From contig CM055100.1 in the NCBI GenBank assembly GCA_029204225.1, forward strand, positions 66,766,485 to 66,830,484: 64,000 nt of DNA. Direction: 5' to 3'. A model generated the notes under the pieces. That model was not told the DNA's origin, made no database searches, and saw only the letters and a list, made by a program, of their open reading frames with translations. The stretch is from Diphasiastrum complanatum. Its lineage: Eukaryota > Streptophyta > Lycopodiopsida > Lycopodiales > Lycopodiaceae. Made by a program: the position numbers and the translations under genes. Each line of letters opens with the position of its first letter. Within the stretch, counting starts at the first letter, position 1. This document shows positions 33,101 through 45,290 of this stretch, piece after piece.

Positions 33101-33858
33101 GCTAGATGGAAATAACTAATCAGAGGATAAAAGTCATGTTGAGAACATATGTTTCTCACAGACAATCTCATTGAAAAAATTACATTCCTCTGATTGAGTT
33201 TTCATACAATAGATGAAAGCATTCTACTATAGGTAACAGTCCTTTAAATATGCTTATATATGGTTTTCAGCCTAGATCTCCGGTTAATGTGGAGACAAAT
33301 TCTATTAAGATCCAAAAGGTTGCGAATTTTTTGCATGATATGCAAGAAATGCTGCAAGTGGCTAAGGATAGTATCCGTAGTGCTCCAGATAGAGCTAAGC
33401 ATGATGCTGATTTTAAGTGATCTCCTAGAGATTTTAAAGTTGATGACTAGGTATATCCTAGCATTTCAAAAGATTCTAGGTTATTATGTATTGGGAATCA
33501 TTATAAATTCTCCACCCAATTTGTGGATGGTTCAAGGTTGTAGGGAAATATTGGTTCTTTTTGAACTAGATCTTAAAGAAAAATCTATTGTACATTCAAT
33601 GTTTCATGTAAGCTGGTTAAAATTAAGTTTACATGAAGGTGATATAGTTGGATCTGATGAGGATTTATCCCATTTAGAATATTTGTATCTTAGTGTACAT
33701 CTAGAATTTAAGAAAGTGCTTAGAACCATAGATAAAAAATTGAGAAATCATGCTATCTCTGAGTGCTTGATTATGTGGAAGGGAGAGAGTTGAAAGCATA
33801 AAGAAGAACTTTTATAATTTTCACTTATGATGACAGATGCAATTCAAGGGGAAAAAAA
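30120..33858 (+). mobile_element. Highly mutated Ty3/gypsy chromovirus
   Basis: From about 30180 gag-like residues (VEDWLIKWSSYF, GKASSWWHDL), then RT (QSYRFSLNEKIDISNQIENYL; YFSKIDL near 31310; catalytic motif changed to FLDA near 31515), RNase H (RQPLKYFCNQHDLRGMKARWAKLMQEF near 32190), integrase zinc-binding region (HDIPCVGHLG, with the CxxC half lost) and core (SMDFVVGLPKTQ near 32815), and a chromodomain-like end (HSMFHVSWLKL; ECLIMWKGES). Dozens of stops and frame changes. It ends at an AAGGGGAAAAAAA purine tract followed by TGTAATGTTCGCG at 33859, the likely 3' LTR start. No 5' LTR was identified. Confidence 0.82.
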
Positions 33859-34310
33859 TGTAATGTTCGCGTCCTATATATAGGATTCGACATCATCCTA
33901 GACTTGGATACACAACACTCCAGTACGCAAGATGATTGGTTACACCTCGTTATTTTGACCTAGGCCAGTAATGTAATTAATAACCTTGTGAGAGCCCAAA
34001 CACATTAGTGGAGCTAGTGCATGGGTTAGGACAACTATATGCATGTGTGGAGTATCAATAGGAATGAAAAGTGCTTTTGGGATATTCCTGGCTGGCATGG
34101 GCACATGCACATGTGTTGCTAGGGTCCATATATCCTAGTAGGAACTCGCCCTCCTACCATTCCATTTGTTTGTTTTCATTACCAGCTTTCTCTATCTACA
34201 ACTGCATCCCATCTCGTGGCTTGAGGGTGATGTTACTGGAGATTGATCGGTGGCATCTCATTGGCTAGGTGGTTCTGCTCCACCGTGTTCTAGACTTTGT
34301 GTTTGTCTTG
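33859..34310 (+). repeat. Probable 3' LTR of the mutated chromovirus
   Basis: Starts TGTAATGTTCGCG right after the purine tract. It includes a TCCTATATATAGG box near 33870 and ends at an undetermined point. No second copy in the window confirms it. Confidence 0.45.
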
Positions 34311-36600
34311 TAAGCAAGATCTTGAGGAGCTTTCCCTTACACACATGATTAGTTTCTCATGAGTCCAAGTACCAAGATTGATCATCTTGGAGTTCTTTTG
34401 ATTTGGCCATGAATGCAATTTCATCATCTTCTTTCTCTTGGGTTGAATCAGTGTCAATGGTATTGGCTTGCTACTAAAGTTGTTTTTTGGTTTCATTTTC
34501 ATACTTTAAAATTATACACTCCTTTATAAAACTACAAAGGTTCAAGGGGGGCAACAACATTGCCACCATCCCAATTAGTGAGATCCCTCATGGTGAGTAA
34601 AACCCTATTGATAGCATCAAAAAGAGGAGACAATAATTTAGAACTGAGACAATGAATGCAAGCAAAGTTGAGTAGGGAAAGAAGTCCAGACCAAGAGAAG
34701 AGGAGATGATATGGAGAATAGACGCCAAGAGTAGAGCCCAAGGCTAAGGCAACGAGAAATTAGAGTAAATGTATGGAAAAAGAAGAGTGGGAGAATAAAT
34801 AGAGGGGTCAAGTAAACGAAAGCCACCCATCTTGGAAGGCATCATGTCCAGTTGAGGATAGAAGGGCCATTATTTCAAAGGAACTTTTGAAGAATTTTGG
34901 TGATTGAGGACATTTCACTTTTTTCAATTGTAGTTTCAATCTATCAAGTTGACGACTCCTTGTGGTTCTCCCAAAATTAATGAGGAGCTATGTTTATTTG
35001 TAGATACTTTTAATCACTAATTCAAGAGAAAATAAAAACTTGTTTTAAGGATGTCGAATGATATGACCTTGTCCACCATAAATCATCGTGATTTATACAT
35101 TACACAACGTAATGTTTAAATATTATCCTATTTACATTTTGTATATGCATTAAAGAAATCTCTTTAGAAAACATCTAGCTAGTGAGTTGCAACTTACTAA
35201 AAATTCTTTATCTTGATTTAGTTGATGAAATGCAATTTGTTTCATAATGTACAGACCAAAAAAGGAAAAGGGCCTAGAGGGCATAAACAAAATGTAGATA
35301 CCAATCATGCCCCACAAAGTCTCTTATCCTAATTAAAGTGCACATGCTACACTTTTTTCTCATCCAATCTACTTACAAGGTTGGAGTTCGGAAAAAGGAA
35401 TAACATGTTTGTTTAAAATATAAAAAGAAATTTGACATAATTGCTCTTTGACACACAATTATCCAATGCAATAAGGGCCACAGTCACCATAAAGCTGTTA
35501 GAATATAACCTTGGGCTTTGAATTAGCAATTATTTATTGTAAGACTTATAGGCATAAGACTTAAAATACACGAAATAAAATACTCTAGTGCTCATGCTTA
35601 TGCCTCAAAGAAGTTGGAACCATAGGTTTTCTACAAACAAAAGTATGATGATGATGTTTTATTTCACTTGAAACTTCATAGGAAAAGAGAGGCACTCATT
35701 TTAAAACATGTACCACCTTTCATAGTGTAAAGGTGATTCATGGCTCTTCCACAAACACTCATAATAGAATCGGTAACCTTTCAATCATATTGATGTCAAT
35801 GCCAAGTTTTAAACATATTAAATGTTGGTGGTGGCATGGTTGTTTGGCTTGGTTAAGAATGTCTAAGACAAGAAGCGACAAGTCAGGGATTTACAAATTG
35901 AGGTTGGGATATGATTAAGTATTAAAATACTTCAATTTAAAGACAAGAATTGACTAGTTTGTGAGCCTAGGATGCCACTAAGAATTAGATACCACACTTG
36001 TATCATGCTTCATTGCAGCAATATGAATGACATAAATGCACATGCTTGCTTTCCAAAACTCAACATGATCTCTAATGCTTACCTTTTTTGTGGCCATTTG
36101 TTTCTTTTAGAAGACAAAGTTATATCTTTTAATAATTTATATATTATAAAAAGATTATCCTCCACCAATTATGTAAAAAGTGTCATCCCTTACAAATTTC
36201 CAAGAAAGATATCACAAATATCTAAATCAAAATAATCCTTAGATTTTGTTTGTTTAGTTTTAGTGAATCAAAGTTTTAAATTTAAAAACAACAAAACTTG
36301 TTTAGTCAAAAAACTAGATTTGGTGTACATTCTTTCAAAATCAAGTCATATTCAAGATATTTCTAATCAATATTTATAGTAATGAGTTTAAAGTTCATAT
36401 TTTATTTGGGTTGACAAGCAATTGTTTGAATTTATTATGAGTTCAAATGTCATTTTCTTGTGCTATGTGTTATGTGTTTGCATTTTGTTTGCTTGTGCTA
36501 GTATGGGAAGTAGATGTATGTGGAGAGCTACTTAAGGTGGAAGGCAACAAGTTAAAGCAAGTTTCAAGAGGGGCCTTAACTACTGATCTTGATTGATTTG
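34311..36600. other. Unassigned intergenic DNA
   Basis: No supported gene, RNA or element. AT-rich with scattered short open frames of no recognised family. Confidence 0.4.
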
Positions 36601-36623
36601 GGTCTTTGTCCTTAGCCTAGGAC

Positions 36624-38220
36624 ATGCAACAAAAAGTCGATGTAGTACAACATGATATGTCGGAGCACTTCAAGAGCTATACTTTGGATGATGTAGTCAT
36701 TATCCTTTCAAAAGCTCATCGAGCACCTAAGGAAGAAGTTCCAAAAATGCAAGAAGTCTATGATGGACCAGCTAGGACGCAACCTATGAATCTAGCTAAA
36801 CAAGGTGAAGAAAAGAAAATAGTCCAAGTTAGAGCACAACTTTCAACAAATCAATTCGATGCTTTGAGAAACTTGTTGGTCAAGTATCAGGATTATTTTG
36901 CTTGGTCTTACAAAGATTTAAAGGGTATTCCTACCTATTACGAACACCTAATTGGACTATAGAATTTCATGTGCATACGGATGCATCAAAACATGCTATT
37001 GGATCTATCTTAACTCAACCTGATGAACATAAGAAAGAATTCCCTATCAGATTTGCTAGTCGTCAACTCAATGATGTTGAAGTAATTACTCTACAACTGA
37101 GTGTGAAGCTTTGGCTATGATACTTTATGTTAAGAAATATCGACATTATTTGATGGCAACACACTTTGCATTTTATACCAATCATCAGCCTTTGTTGTAT
37201 TTGGTGAACAAGACATGCAATACTGGATGTATTGCAAGATGGTTACTTTTATTATCTGAGTTTGATTTTTGAGTTGTGGTTTGAAAGGGTCAATAGCATT
37301 ACCTTGCCAATCATGTTTCAAGAATACAATTATCACCAGTTAATCCAGAAGATGATGAACTACCAGATGCTGTATTATTTTATGTGAAAGTAGTACTTGT
37401 ATGGACAAGAAATATTGTTGAATATTTGATGATGGGTCAACCTAATGAAGCATTGTCCAAAGTTTAACAACAAAGATTGATTTCTGAAGCACAACCTTAT
37501 CAATTAATCGTTGGAAAGTTGTATAGACGAGGTGTTGATACTATTTGGAGATGTATTCTACCACACAAAGTACCTGATTTAATCATGTTATCACATGATG
37601 GAATGGGAGGAGGTCATTTTGCAACTAATATTCTTGTTTGTAAGATTTTACAATCAAGATTTTGGTGGCCTTCGATTCATAAGGATACAAAAAAGTACAT
37701 TAAGTCTTGTGATGTTTGTTAGAGTGCATGTCGACCAACAAAATAGAATAATGAACCATTGCATCCAATGTTAGCATACGTACCAATTGAGAAGTGGGGA
37801 CTTGATTATGTTGGTATTATACATACTACGACATGAGGTACTCAAGCTAGTACATCATTATAGTGACAAATTACATAACCAAATGGGTTGAAACAAGAGT
37901 TGTGCGAGTTGTCGATGCGAAATCCACTGCCAAATTTTTGTACGAGAATATTATTATTTGATTTGGATGTCCTATTGAGATCGTGAGCGATTGTGGTACC
38001 CAATTTGTCAACGAAACAATCAAGTGCCAAACGGAAGAATTTGTTGTGATCCATAGGTTTAGTACACCATACTATCCGAGTGGCAATGGCCAAGTAGAAT
38101 CTTCTGATAAAATTCTATGCAATATTATGACAAAAACAATTGAGGCAAGCTGATCAGATTGGAAACACAAGTTACATGTTGCTTTATGGGCATTCCAAAT
38201 ACTTATAAAGTTAGTACGCA
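36624..38220 (+). mobile_element. Ty3/gypsy remnant of a second (non-chromovirus-like) lineage, RT deleted
   Basis: Starts with the segment before RT (LLVKYQDYFAWSYKDLKGIP near 36885-36930), then jumps directly to RNase H (EFHVHTDASKHAIGSILTQ near 36965). So essentially all of the polymerase domain is missing. Then the integrase zinc finger SHDGMGGGH...KSCDVC (about 37590-37722), and the core with GLDYVGI, IVSDCGTQFVNE and SGNGQVESS. Stops interrupt each part. It ends abruptly at about 38220 in copia sequence. The FAWSYKDLKGI wording is typical of non-chromoviral gypsy lineages. Confidence 0.75.
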
Positions 38221-38224
38221 ACAA

Positions 38225-40385
38225 GCATGCTAGAAGTCCCTTCAGTTCAGACTCAGTTCATACATCCAAGAGCTTGCTTGACCTTGTACATACATTTGTG
38301 GCCTGATGCAGATTGCTTCCACAGGGAGAGATCTCTATTTCCTAACCTTCATCGACGACTTCTCTCGAAGGACTGCAACCTACTATATGAAGAACAAATC
38401 CGAAGCATTCAAGTTCTTCAAGTAGTTCAAGGCGTCTGCAGAGAACCAGACCCAGAGGAAGATCAAGGCTCTACGCACAGATGGAGGGGGAGAGTACATC
38501 TCCACAGGATTCAAGGGGTTTTGCAAGGCCAACAGGATACTTCAACAATACACAACCAGCTACTCACCTCAGTCCAATGGTGTAGCTGAAAGCAAGAATC
38601 GGACACTCATTGAAAGTGCCAAGAGCATAATGGCCCATGCCCCTCTTTCAAAGAAGTTCTGGGTAGAAGCTGTTACTACAGCCGCCTATTTACAGAATTG
38701 ATCCATCACCAAAACCCTGAATGGAAAGACACCTTATGAGGTGTGAACATGATCAAAATCATCACTCAAACATATTCGAGTGTTTGGATGCATCGCTTTC
38801 GCTCAGATCCATGAGGACCTAAGAAGAAAGCTAGATGACAAGAGCAGAAAAACGATTTTCATCGGCTATTCCCAAAATCATAAGGCATACAAGCTCTACA
38901 ATTTGGATACCGAGAAGGCGTTCACCAGTAGAGATGTCATTTTCATGGAAAATCAGTTTCTCGACCACAAAGGGAAAGCTACTGGTAATTCCAACTCACA
39001 AATCGAACAACCAGTCAATTCCTATCTAGAGATTCAACTGCAGAATCTCGACGCTGACTCAGAAGATGAGTCAGAACCTCACGAGTCAACCCACATCAGA
39101 GGACCAAAGTTCAAACCAGAAGGTCGAACATGTCCAGATAGCCTCCATCCAGGTTTATGGATGATCCGGCTTGCTACTTCGTGTAGGAACCAAACACAGT
39201 TGCTGAGGTGATGTCTACCTTTGCAGCTGCAGCAGATCTCGAAGTTTATCATATGGATGTTCAGACCGCTCTTCTCAATGGAACCATTAAAGAGAAAATC
39301 TACACAGCCAGAGGGATACAAACTCAATGGCAAGCAACAACACCTTGTATGCAGAATTCACAAGGTGCTCTACGGGCTGAAACAGTCACCCAGAGCCTGG
39401 TTCCAAAAGATCAACACATTTCTGATAGAGAATGGTTTCATCCCAAACTTTGCTACTCGAATGTCTATTTCAAGTCTATATCAGATTACTTCATCATCAT
39501 CACTCTCTACGTAGATGATACACTCTTATTCAAGAATAATCTGAATCTGATGAAGAATACAAAATGCATGTTGGCCCAAGAATACAAGATGACTGACATG
39601 GGTCCAGTCCACTATTGTCTCGGAATGCAAATTCAACGAGATCGACCCAGCAAACTGATCTTCATCAGTCAGCAATGATATCTCAACAAGTGCTAGAAAG
39701 GTATGGAATGGCCAACTACAAACCCAGTCTCTTTCCACTTGACCCTAGACTAAAGCTATCAAAGGAACAGTCTCCTCAAACTGAGGCAGAAAAGGAGGAG
39801 ATGAAGCGCTACCCGTTTCAATCTATCATCGACTCACTAATGTACGCAATGATTTGCACACGACCAGACCTTGCATATTCGATCAGTACACTCAGCCAGT
39901 TCCTGCCAAATCCAGGCATAGCTCATTGGAAAGTGCTAACAAAGGTCATGAAGTACATTCAAGAAATGACAACTCTCAACATCTACTATGGAGGCAACCA
40001 AACTGCCAATATCCTTGAAGCCTACACAAATGCATGAGATGTCGACACCAAAAAATCAACTTCTGGATTTGTATTTTTATACAACCAAGGCCCAATCTTG
40101 TGGAACAGTCAGAAGCAGACCTCAGTTGCATTATCATCAACAGAATCCAAATACATAGTTGTCACAAATGCAACCAAAGAGGCGATCTGGCTTAAGCAAC
40201 TGCTCGCAGACCTCAATCTTGCACAACCACTTCCTACAACAATCTATTGTGACAATCAAAGCACAATAGCGGCACTAAAGCAATTCAACGCCTATCTCTA
40301 CTACACTCTACCGTCCAACATGGTGAAGAGTTGTGATCCACTTCTACCTATTGGAAAGAGGTGTGTAGAAGATAGGTTGAACTAA
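38225..40385 (+). mobile_element. Ty1/copia remnant: integrase, RT, RNase H
   Basis: Integrase from LHTDLCGPM-like residues (about 38290) through TFIDDFSRR, KALRTDGGGEYIS and SPQSNGVAESKNRTLIES to FGCIAFAQIHEDLRRKLD (to 38830). RT: EVYHMDVQTALLNGTIKEKIY (about 39240), a frame change, then intact YVDDTLLF (about 39510) and MTDMGPVHYCLGMQIQ. RNase H: HMKYIQEMTTLN-type segment, NSQKQTSVALSSTESKY and YCDNQSTIAAL. Frame changes and single stops in each section; LTRs not identified. The left edge is a sharp junction with gypsy sequence. Confidence 0.78.
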
Positions 40386-41478
40386 AAAATAAACGAATAA
40401 AAATAGTGTTTACAAAGAAAAGTTTTTGTGTGTGGCGGAATAAACTATCTTCCTCTTTCTCTATGCATGACTACGCCTATCAATTTCAAACAAAAACAAT
40501 AGTGATAGAAATCACATTTGATCTTATAGTAACTAACTTTGCAATCATCAGTACTACAGTGATTACGTAGCCAAACAATAATGCATTGAATTATCAGACA
40601 AATAATTTGTCATGAAACATTCGCGAATCGCTAGACAAATAATTAGTCGCGAAGAACTATAGAAACGCATACATTCTGAGACGAAGCTGAAGGCAATAAA
40701 ATTGGTATTGATTTAGTATGAAAATGAAACAGAAATAAATGAGTACAATAAGTTGCAGATCAAAGCCGCATAGTCTATGCTATCTTTAAGCGGATAAGAT
40801 GAAAGTCTGAATTAAGTGCAATGCTAATAAGCAGTAGCGCAATAGCAATATCTAAAACAACTCTAAGAAGTGAGCTAGAATGCTCAGGAGTGTTCAAACT
40901 CGCAGGCTTGAGAGAGAGAGAGCTAACTATTCAAATGCTTCTTCATAACTTGAAAATTGTATGGAAATGAACAACTATATATACTAAGAAATTAGGTTGT
41001 CAATTGCAATTGCCAGTTGGCTGGTATCCGCTGGCATCCATCCGGTTCCTTGTCATTGATTGTTGATAAGCGCCGAAATTGGCCATAAACGTTTTGTCTG
41101 CATAAATGAACCAAACTGTCACTTCTGCAAAAATGAACTAAAACAGCCACAGACGACACTGTCACAAAAAGGCAACAATATCGGGATTTTGCAAAAAATG
41201 CGACAGTGCCTTAAAAACTGATTCAGGGTTGCCCTACGCTTTGCCAGAGTCATCAACTTTTGAGGCCCTTTGGAGAAGGAAAAAAGTGCGACATTTTGTC
41301 AAGTGAAAAATGCAACTCTGCATATTTGCTCACAAATCCTGACAGGCGAAAATTGCGAAAAGCGACACTGCATGTTTACACGAGAGTCCTAACAGACGAG
41401 AAAGCCAAAGTGAGAGAAAAACAACAGATGAAGATTAAAACCGATTAATCGATTGGTAAGAAGGAGAATAATCCAACA
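40386..41478 (-). repeat. Probable 3' LTR of the minus-strand copia element
   Basis: On the minus strand a purine tract (rc of CTCCCCCTT at 41479-41487) abuts TGTTGGATTATTC at 41478, the expected LTR start. The sequence to the left, including a GA-microsatellite at 40911-40923 and TATATATAC near 40976, fits a long U3. The left end is not determined; no right-hand LTR copy was found. Confidence 0.5.
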
Positions 41479-41485
41479 CTCCCCC

Positions 41486-42709
41486 TTAATCTGAATCCTT
41501 GAATGCCTTGACCTTCAAACTTAGTTCTACACAGAATCTTCTGTGTGTGTCCAAACTTAATGCTTTGGTAAAAATATCAGCTATCATATCTTGTGTTCTA
41601 CAGTGTTGCAATCTGACCTCTTCGTTGAGAACTTTGCTTTTGACAAAATGATACTTCAGTTCAATGTGTTTACTCTTGGAATGAAATCTAGGGTTGGTTG
41701 ATAAAGCAATGGCACTTTGATTATCACAAAATAATGTCGTCAGAGCATATTGGTTCAGACCAATATCTGAGAGTAAGTTTCTCAACCAAATTGCTTCCTT
41801 TGTAGCTTGAGAGGCTGTGATATACTCTGATTCAGTGGAAGATAGAGCTATTGAAGATTGCTTGTGACTGTTCCAGGAAATTGGACCATTGTTGAGGAAG
41901 AATGTAAATTCAAAAGTAGATCTACGAGTGTCTACATCTCTTGCCCAACTCGCATCTGTGTAACCACTGAGGAAATTGAGTTTGTCGTTGCCGACTATTC
42001 CATAACAAATGCAAAAGTCCATAGTGGCTCGAAGATATTTCATGACTCTGATAAGAGCCATCCAATGTGTTACACCAGGATTAGTCATAAACTGACTGAG
42101 AGAGCTAACTGCAAAAGCAATGTCTGGTCTGTACAAATCATGGCGTACTATAAGAGATCCTATAATAGAATGGTAAGGATACTCATGCATCTGCTGCTTC
42201 TCGTGAATTGTTTGGGAACATTGGTCCTTTGACAATTTGAGTCCTAGTTCCATTGGCGAGAGAGCTACTTTGCAATTGATCAGATTATATCTGACTAAAA
42301 TGTTGTAGATGTACCTCTGTTGTGTGATGTAGACCAACTTCTGTTTTATGTCTCTGTGGATTTGTATACCAAGACAGAAATGAGCTTTGCCCAGATCGGT
42401 CATGTCGAACTCGAAAGATAGCATTGTCTTAGATTCTTTTATCAGATTGGTACTGTTGCTGAAAAGCAATGTATCATCTACATATAAAGTGATAATGATA
42501 AAAGACTGTTGCACTGCTTTGAAGTAAACGTTTGATTCTAAAGAGCTAGGTGTGTAGTCGTGATCAATAAGAAAAATATTGATCCTTTGAAACCATGCTC
42601 GAGCAGACTGCTTTAAGCCATAAAGTGCCTTATGGAGTTTTTTTGATACTCTGGAAGTCGAGCTTCTTCCTGAGATCACGAGGTATCTGCGAAAAAGCAG
42701 TACATCCAA
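41486..42709 (-). CDS. Copia RT (C-terminal half) and RNase H, intact reading frame
   Basis: 407 codons without a stop. It begins in filler, then KLHKALYGLKQSARAWFQRIN, catalytic YVDDTLLF, FDMTDLGKAHFCLGIQI, GYTDASWARDVDTRRST, ALSSTESEYITASQATKEAIWL, LFCDNQSAIAL, SKSKHIELKYHFV and a DIFTKAL end with stop at 41486. The N-terminal half of RT (the FxQMDVxxAFLNG part) is missing, so it is a fragment rather than a working enzyme. The long open frame suggests a fairly recent copy. It belongs to the same broad family as 38225-40385. Confidence 0.8.
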   Translation of the reverse strand: MDVLLFRRYLVISGRSSTSRVSKKLHKALYGLKQSARAWFQRINIFLIDHDYTPSSLESNVYFKAVQQSFIIITLYVDDTLLFSNSTNLIKESKTMLSFEFDMTDLGKAHFCLGIQIHRDIKQKLVYITQQRYIYNILVRYNLINCKVALSPMELGLKLSKDQCSQTIHEKQQMHEYPYHSIIGSLIVRHDLYRPDIAFAVSSLSQFMTNPGVTHWMALIRVMKYLRATMDFCICYGIVGNDKLNFLSGYTDASWARDVDTRRSTFEFTFFLNNGPISWNSHKQSSIALSSTESEYITASQATKEAIWLRNLLSDIGLNQYALTTLFCDNQSAIALSTNPRFHSKSKHIELKYHFVKSKVLNEEVRLQHCRTQDMIADIFTKALSLDTHRRFCVELSLKVKAFKDSD

Positions 42710-43300
42710 AAACTCGTAAGTTTGATAAAGAAGGTTTGGTACTTGTCCAAACTTCGAATGGTGTTTTGTCTGAGAGGCCTTTAGTAGGACATCTGTTTTG
42801 AATATAGGTTGCTGTTGAAACAGCTTCAGCCCAGAAGGACTTCGGAAGTGTCACATGTGATAACATGCACTTTGCCGATTCAACTAAGGTTTTGTTCTTT
42901 CTCTCAACAAGACCATTTGACTGAGGTGAATAGGAGGTAATATATTGTTGCTCAATGCCATTGTGGAGGTGTGACTTCTTCGATTATCTTCTCGCAGCAA
43001 CATAGTGATAACCCTAGTAAGAGTTAAGTCTGAGTGTGTCCATATGATCATCACCCAGTTCTCATATGTAGAGGGCAAGCTTGAAGTCTATGACTGATCC
43101 GACAGCGGCCATTTGTTGCAAGTGATTCTTAAACTGGTTAATGTGATGTTGAAGAGAATCACCAACAGACATCTTGAATGTGAAGAATTTCCTTCGTAGA
43201 TGTAACTTGGTAGTTATGTCCCTCACGTCATATAGTGAGTTCAGGATGTCCCAAACGCCTTTTGACGTTTTAGCTTCAACTATGTTATGCATTTTAGAAT
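42630..43300 (-). pseudogene. Copia gag fragment fused to integrase C-terminus
   Basis: Minus strand: gag piece WDILNSLYDVRDITTKLHLRRKFFTFKMS (43260-43150 approx.) passes within 150 bp into integrase residues TSYSPQSNGLVERKNKTLVES (about 42940-42880) and LPKSFWAEAVSTATYIQNRCPTKG (42850-42780). The zinc knuckle, protease and integrase core were therefore deleted. The frame then shifts into the RT ORF near 42700. Confidence 0.75.
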
Positions 43301-44330
43301 ACGAACCTTAGCAATCATTACTACTTAGTTATGTAGCCTCCTCTACACATAAAGATATCCTTCAGGCTAGTGTTAAGCTACACCATAACGTTGGTCACTT
43401 TGGATGTTGCGAATTGCAGGGATGTTCTAGGCAACTTTCCCTTTGCCTTGTGAAACTCACCCACTGGTAGAAATGGAAATATTGTCCCAAAGCCCTACTT
43501 GATGAAAAGTTCAGGTTCTCATGAATCCTTAATCTTGATGGTTGACACTTTTCCTCCATCAAACCAAGAATTTATGTTGCTCTAGGCAAAAATGCTTCTC
43601 GTCTTCTATTCAACACTCATACTAAGACACAAACCCGATGACATTGAAGGCAACATTTTCCACCTCAAATACAAAGCTCTTCTTACTTAGATATATGAAA
43701 TTGGGCACTATACACTTTTAAACTTCTCTTTGATCCATCCATAAAAAGCTTCCTTGCTCCTCACCTTAAATTGAATTGAGCCTGCAATTCTTCTTTCCAA
43801 TTGTTTCCACACTAAATGGTCCCATGATGACCAGGAACGTGTTTGGAAGCCACGACAACCATGAAAATGTTCCAAGCTAAGCTTAAAATATTCTCCTATT
43901 GTTTTCTCGCTCTCCACTCCAAGCTTCTCCAAATACCCTTTCTTGCCCAACTAATCTTGCTAGATTTGCAACCTAGCCCTTATCTATCTAATAGGTTCCA
44001 TCCCACCTAGTTCTAAGTTGTAACACATATCTTGCTCATATTATGTAGAGTGAGTTAATATATACTCTATAGTAGCTTGTCTATTGCAAGGAATCTCTTC
44101 AACTTCACCTTGCACGGAGTGCCATTTTGTCTTTTTGTCCTAAAACACATGAATGGTTATGCTGTAGCCATCAACTATGAATATCCACTCTTGGGCTTGT
44201 CCCCACAAGCTCTTTGGACTCACTACCTTTTTGTATTTGGCATTTACATATTTATCTCTATGCAAATACATAGAGAAGTAGTTAGTTGTTATGCAAAAAA
44301 ACTTACAACACTACTTGTTAGTCTATGAGT
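43301..44330. other. Unassigned, possibly old retroelement DNA
   Basis: Short minus-strand open stretches (80 codons at 43950-43708) have a charged gag-like composition but no diagnostic motif. No gene supported. Confidence 0.3.
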
Positions 44331-44502
44331 CTCTCATATTTTTGTTGATAGAACTAGTTTGTTTTCCTACATAAGAAACATACATTCTAGATCTCCAACT
44401 CCGATAATTTTTGTTGATAGAACTGGTTGGTTTTCTTGCAGAAGAAACACACATCTCTACTAGTTAATCTCGGACTTTCTCATATTTTTGTTGTATCTCG
44501 GG
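44331..44502. repeat. Imperfect tandem repeat, about 70-bp unit
   Basis: Two and a half copies of a unit starting CATATTTTTGTTGATAGAAC and containing GTTTTCYTRCAKAAGAAAC (44331-44396, 44401-44460, partial to 44502). Confidence 0.6.
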
Positions 44503-45075
44503 AAATAACTATATTTTCTAGCCATTAGTTGGAGGGCAAAAACGAAAAAAGTTGACTTGATGAAGATTCACTAGGGCCAAACGGAGATGTGAAAGCTTTG
44601 AAGTTTAGGGTGAGATCAGATCCCTGAGAGCACCTTTCCATGCTCACCCACTCACGTTAGAAGTTTATGTAAATCAGAGATAACACTCACCCGAGAAGTT
44701 GACGTAAATCAGACGGACGGTTGAACAGAGAGAAAAACTCAAAAATTAGGGTTTGGAGAGAACCGAGGAAATCCGAAAGGCGATGTGCTGCCTGGGTGAA
44801 GGAGCCACATGATAAGAGCCCTAAAAAACAAAAATTACATGTCCAACTCCAGAGTTGGCAGTGGCCACATGCCTGGTGGGGAACGTGGTTACTGCACACG
44901 CAGGTCATGTTTTTGCCCGCCAGGACGGCCGGTACGTGACCCATTTACCATCCCCATTTATTGGCCTGTCAGCCTGCCGGCAGCTCATCATCCAGCCCAC
45001 GGAAGGCAAAAAAGCTGTGCTCTCGTCAGCCCCAGCAGCCACTACGAGATTCCGCCCCCGCACCGCTCCGATTCC

Positions 45076-45085
45076 GCCACGTGGC
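45076..45085. promoter_or_regulatory. Perfect G-box/ABRE palindrome
   Basis: GCCACGTGGC, a perfect 10-bp palindrome with a CACGTG core, the bZIP/bHLH binding type. Confidence 0.6.
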
Positions 45086-45117
45086 CCTCTTTCTGGATGG
45101 TCGACACGTTTCACCTT

Positions 45118-45128
45118 GACACGTGGCG
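45118..45128 (+). promoter_or_regulatory. Second ACGT element (ABRE type)
   Basis: GACACGTGGCG, containing ACGTGGC, 33 bp downstream of the first G-box. Paired ABREs are the usual working arrangement for abscisic-acid response. Confidence 0.55.
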
Positions 45129-45290
45129 TACGGTCATTGCGCGGGCGCTAACTGGGGCCGTTGTTTTCCTGCTCCTGTCTCACAGGCACTGTCTGTCTGT
45201 CGATCCCGATCCATCATCATCATCGCCGATGGGCTTCGTTCAATTTTTTTTTTTTTTCGTTTTTCTTTGGATTTTGGGGTTGTCGATCAG

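Larger units (their letters stand above)
44503..45290 (+). promoter_or_regulatory. GC-rich upstream region of the BKI1-like gene
   Basis: Composition rises well above the AT-rich surroundings between about 44740 and 45230. It carries two strong ACGT elements and a CTCC/TCATCATCATC-rich leader-like stretch. GATCAG|GTGAGC at 45285-45296 looks like a splice donor, so the BKI1-like transcript may start here and have a 5' UTR intron reaching towards an acceptor such as GCTGCTTTCAG (ending 46988). This is inference; open frames in this stretch look like chance. Confidence 0.45.

Noticed and set aside
31400-33800. Treating longer plus-strand open stretches as genes
   Set aside because: They are pieces of the decayed chromovirus with catalytic residues lost (FLDA, missing CxxC).
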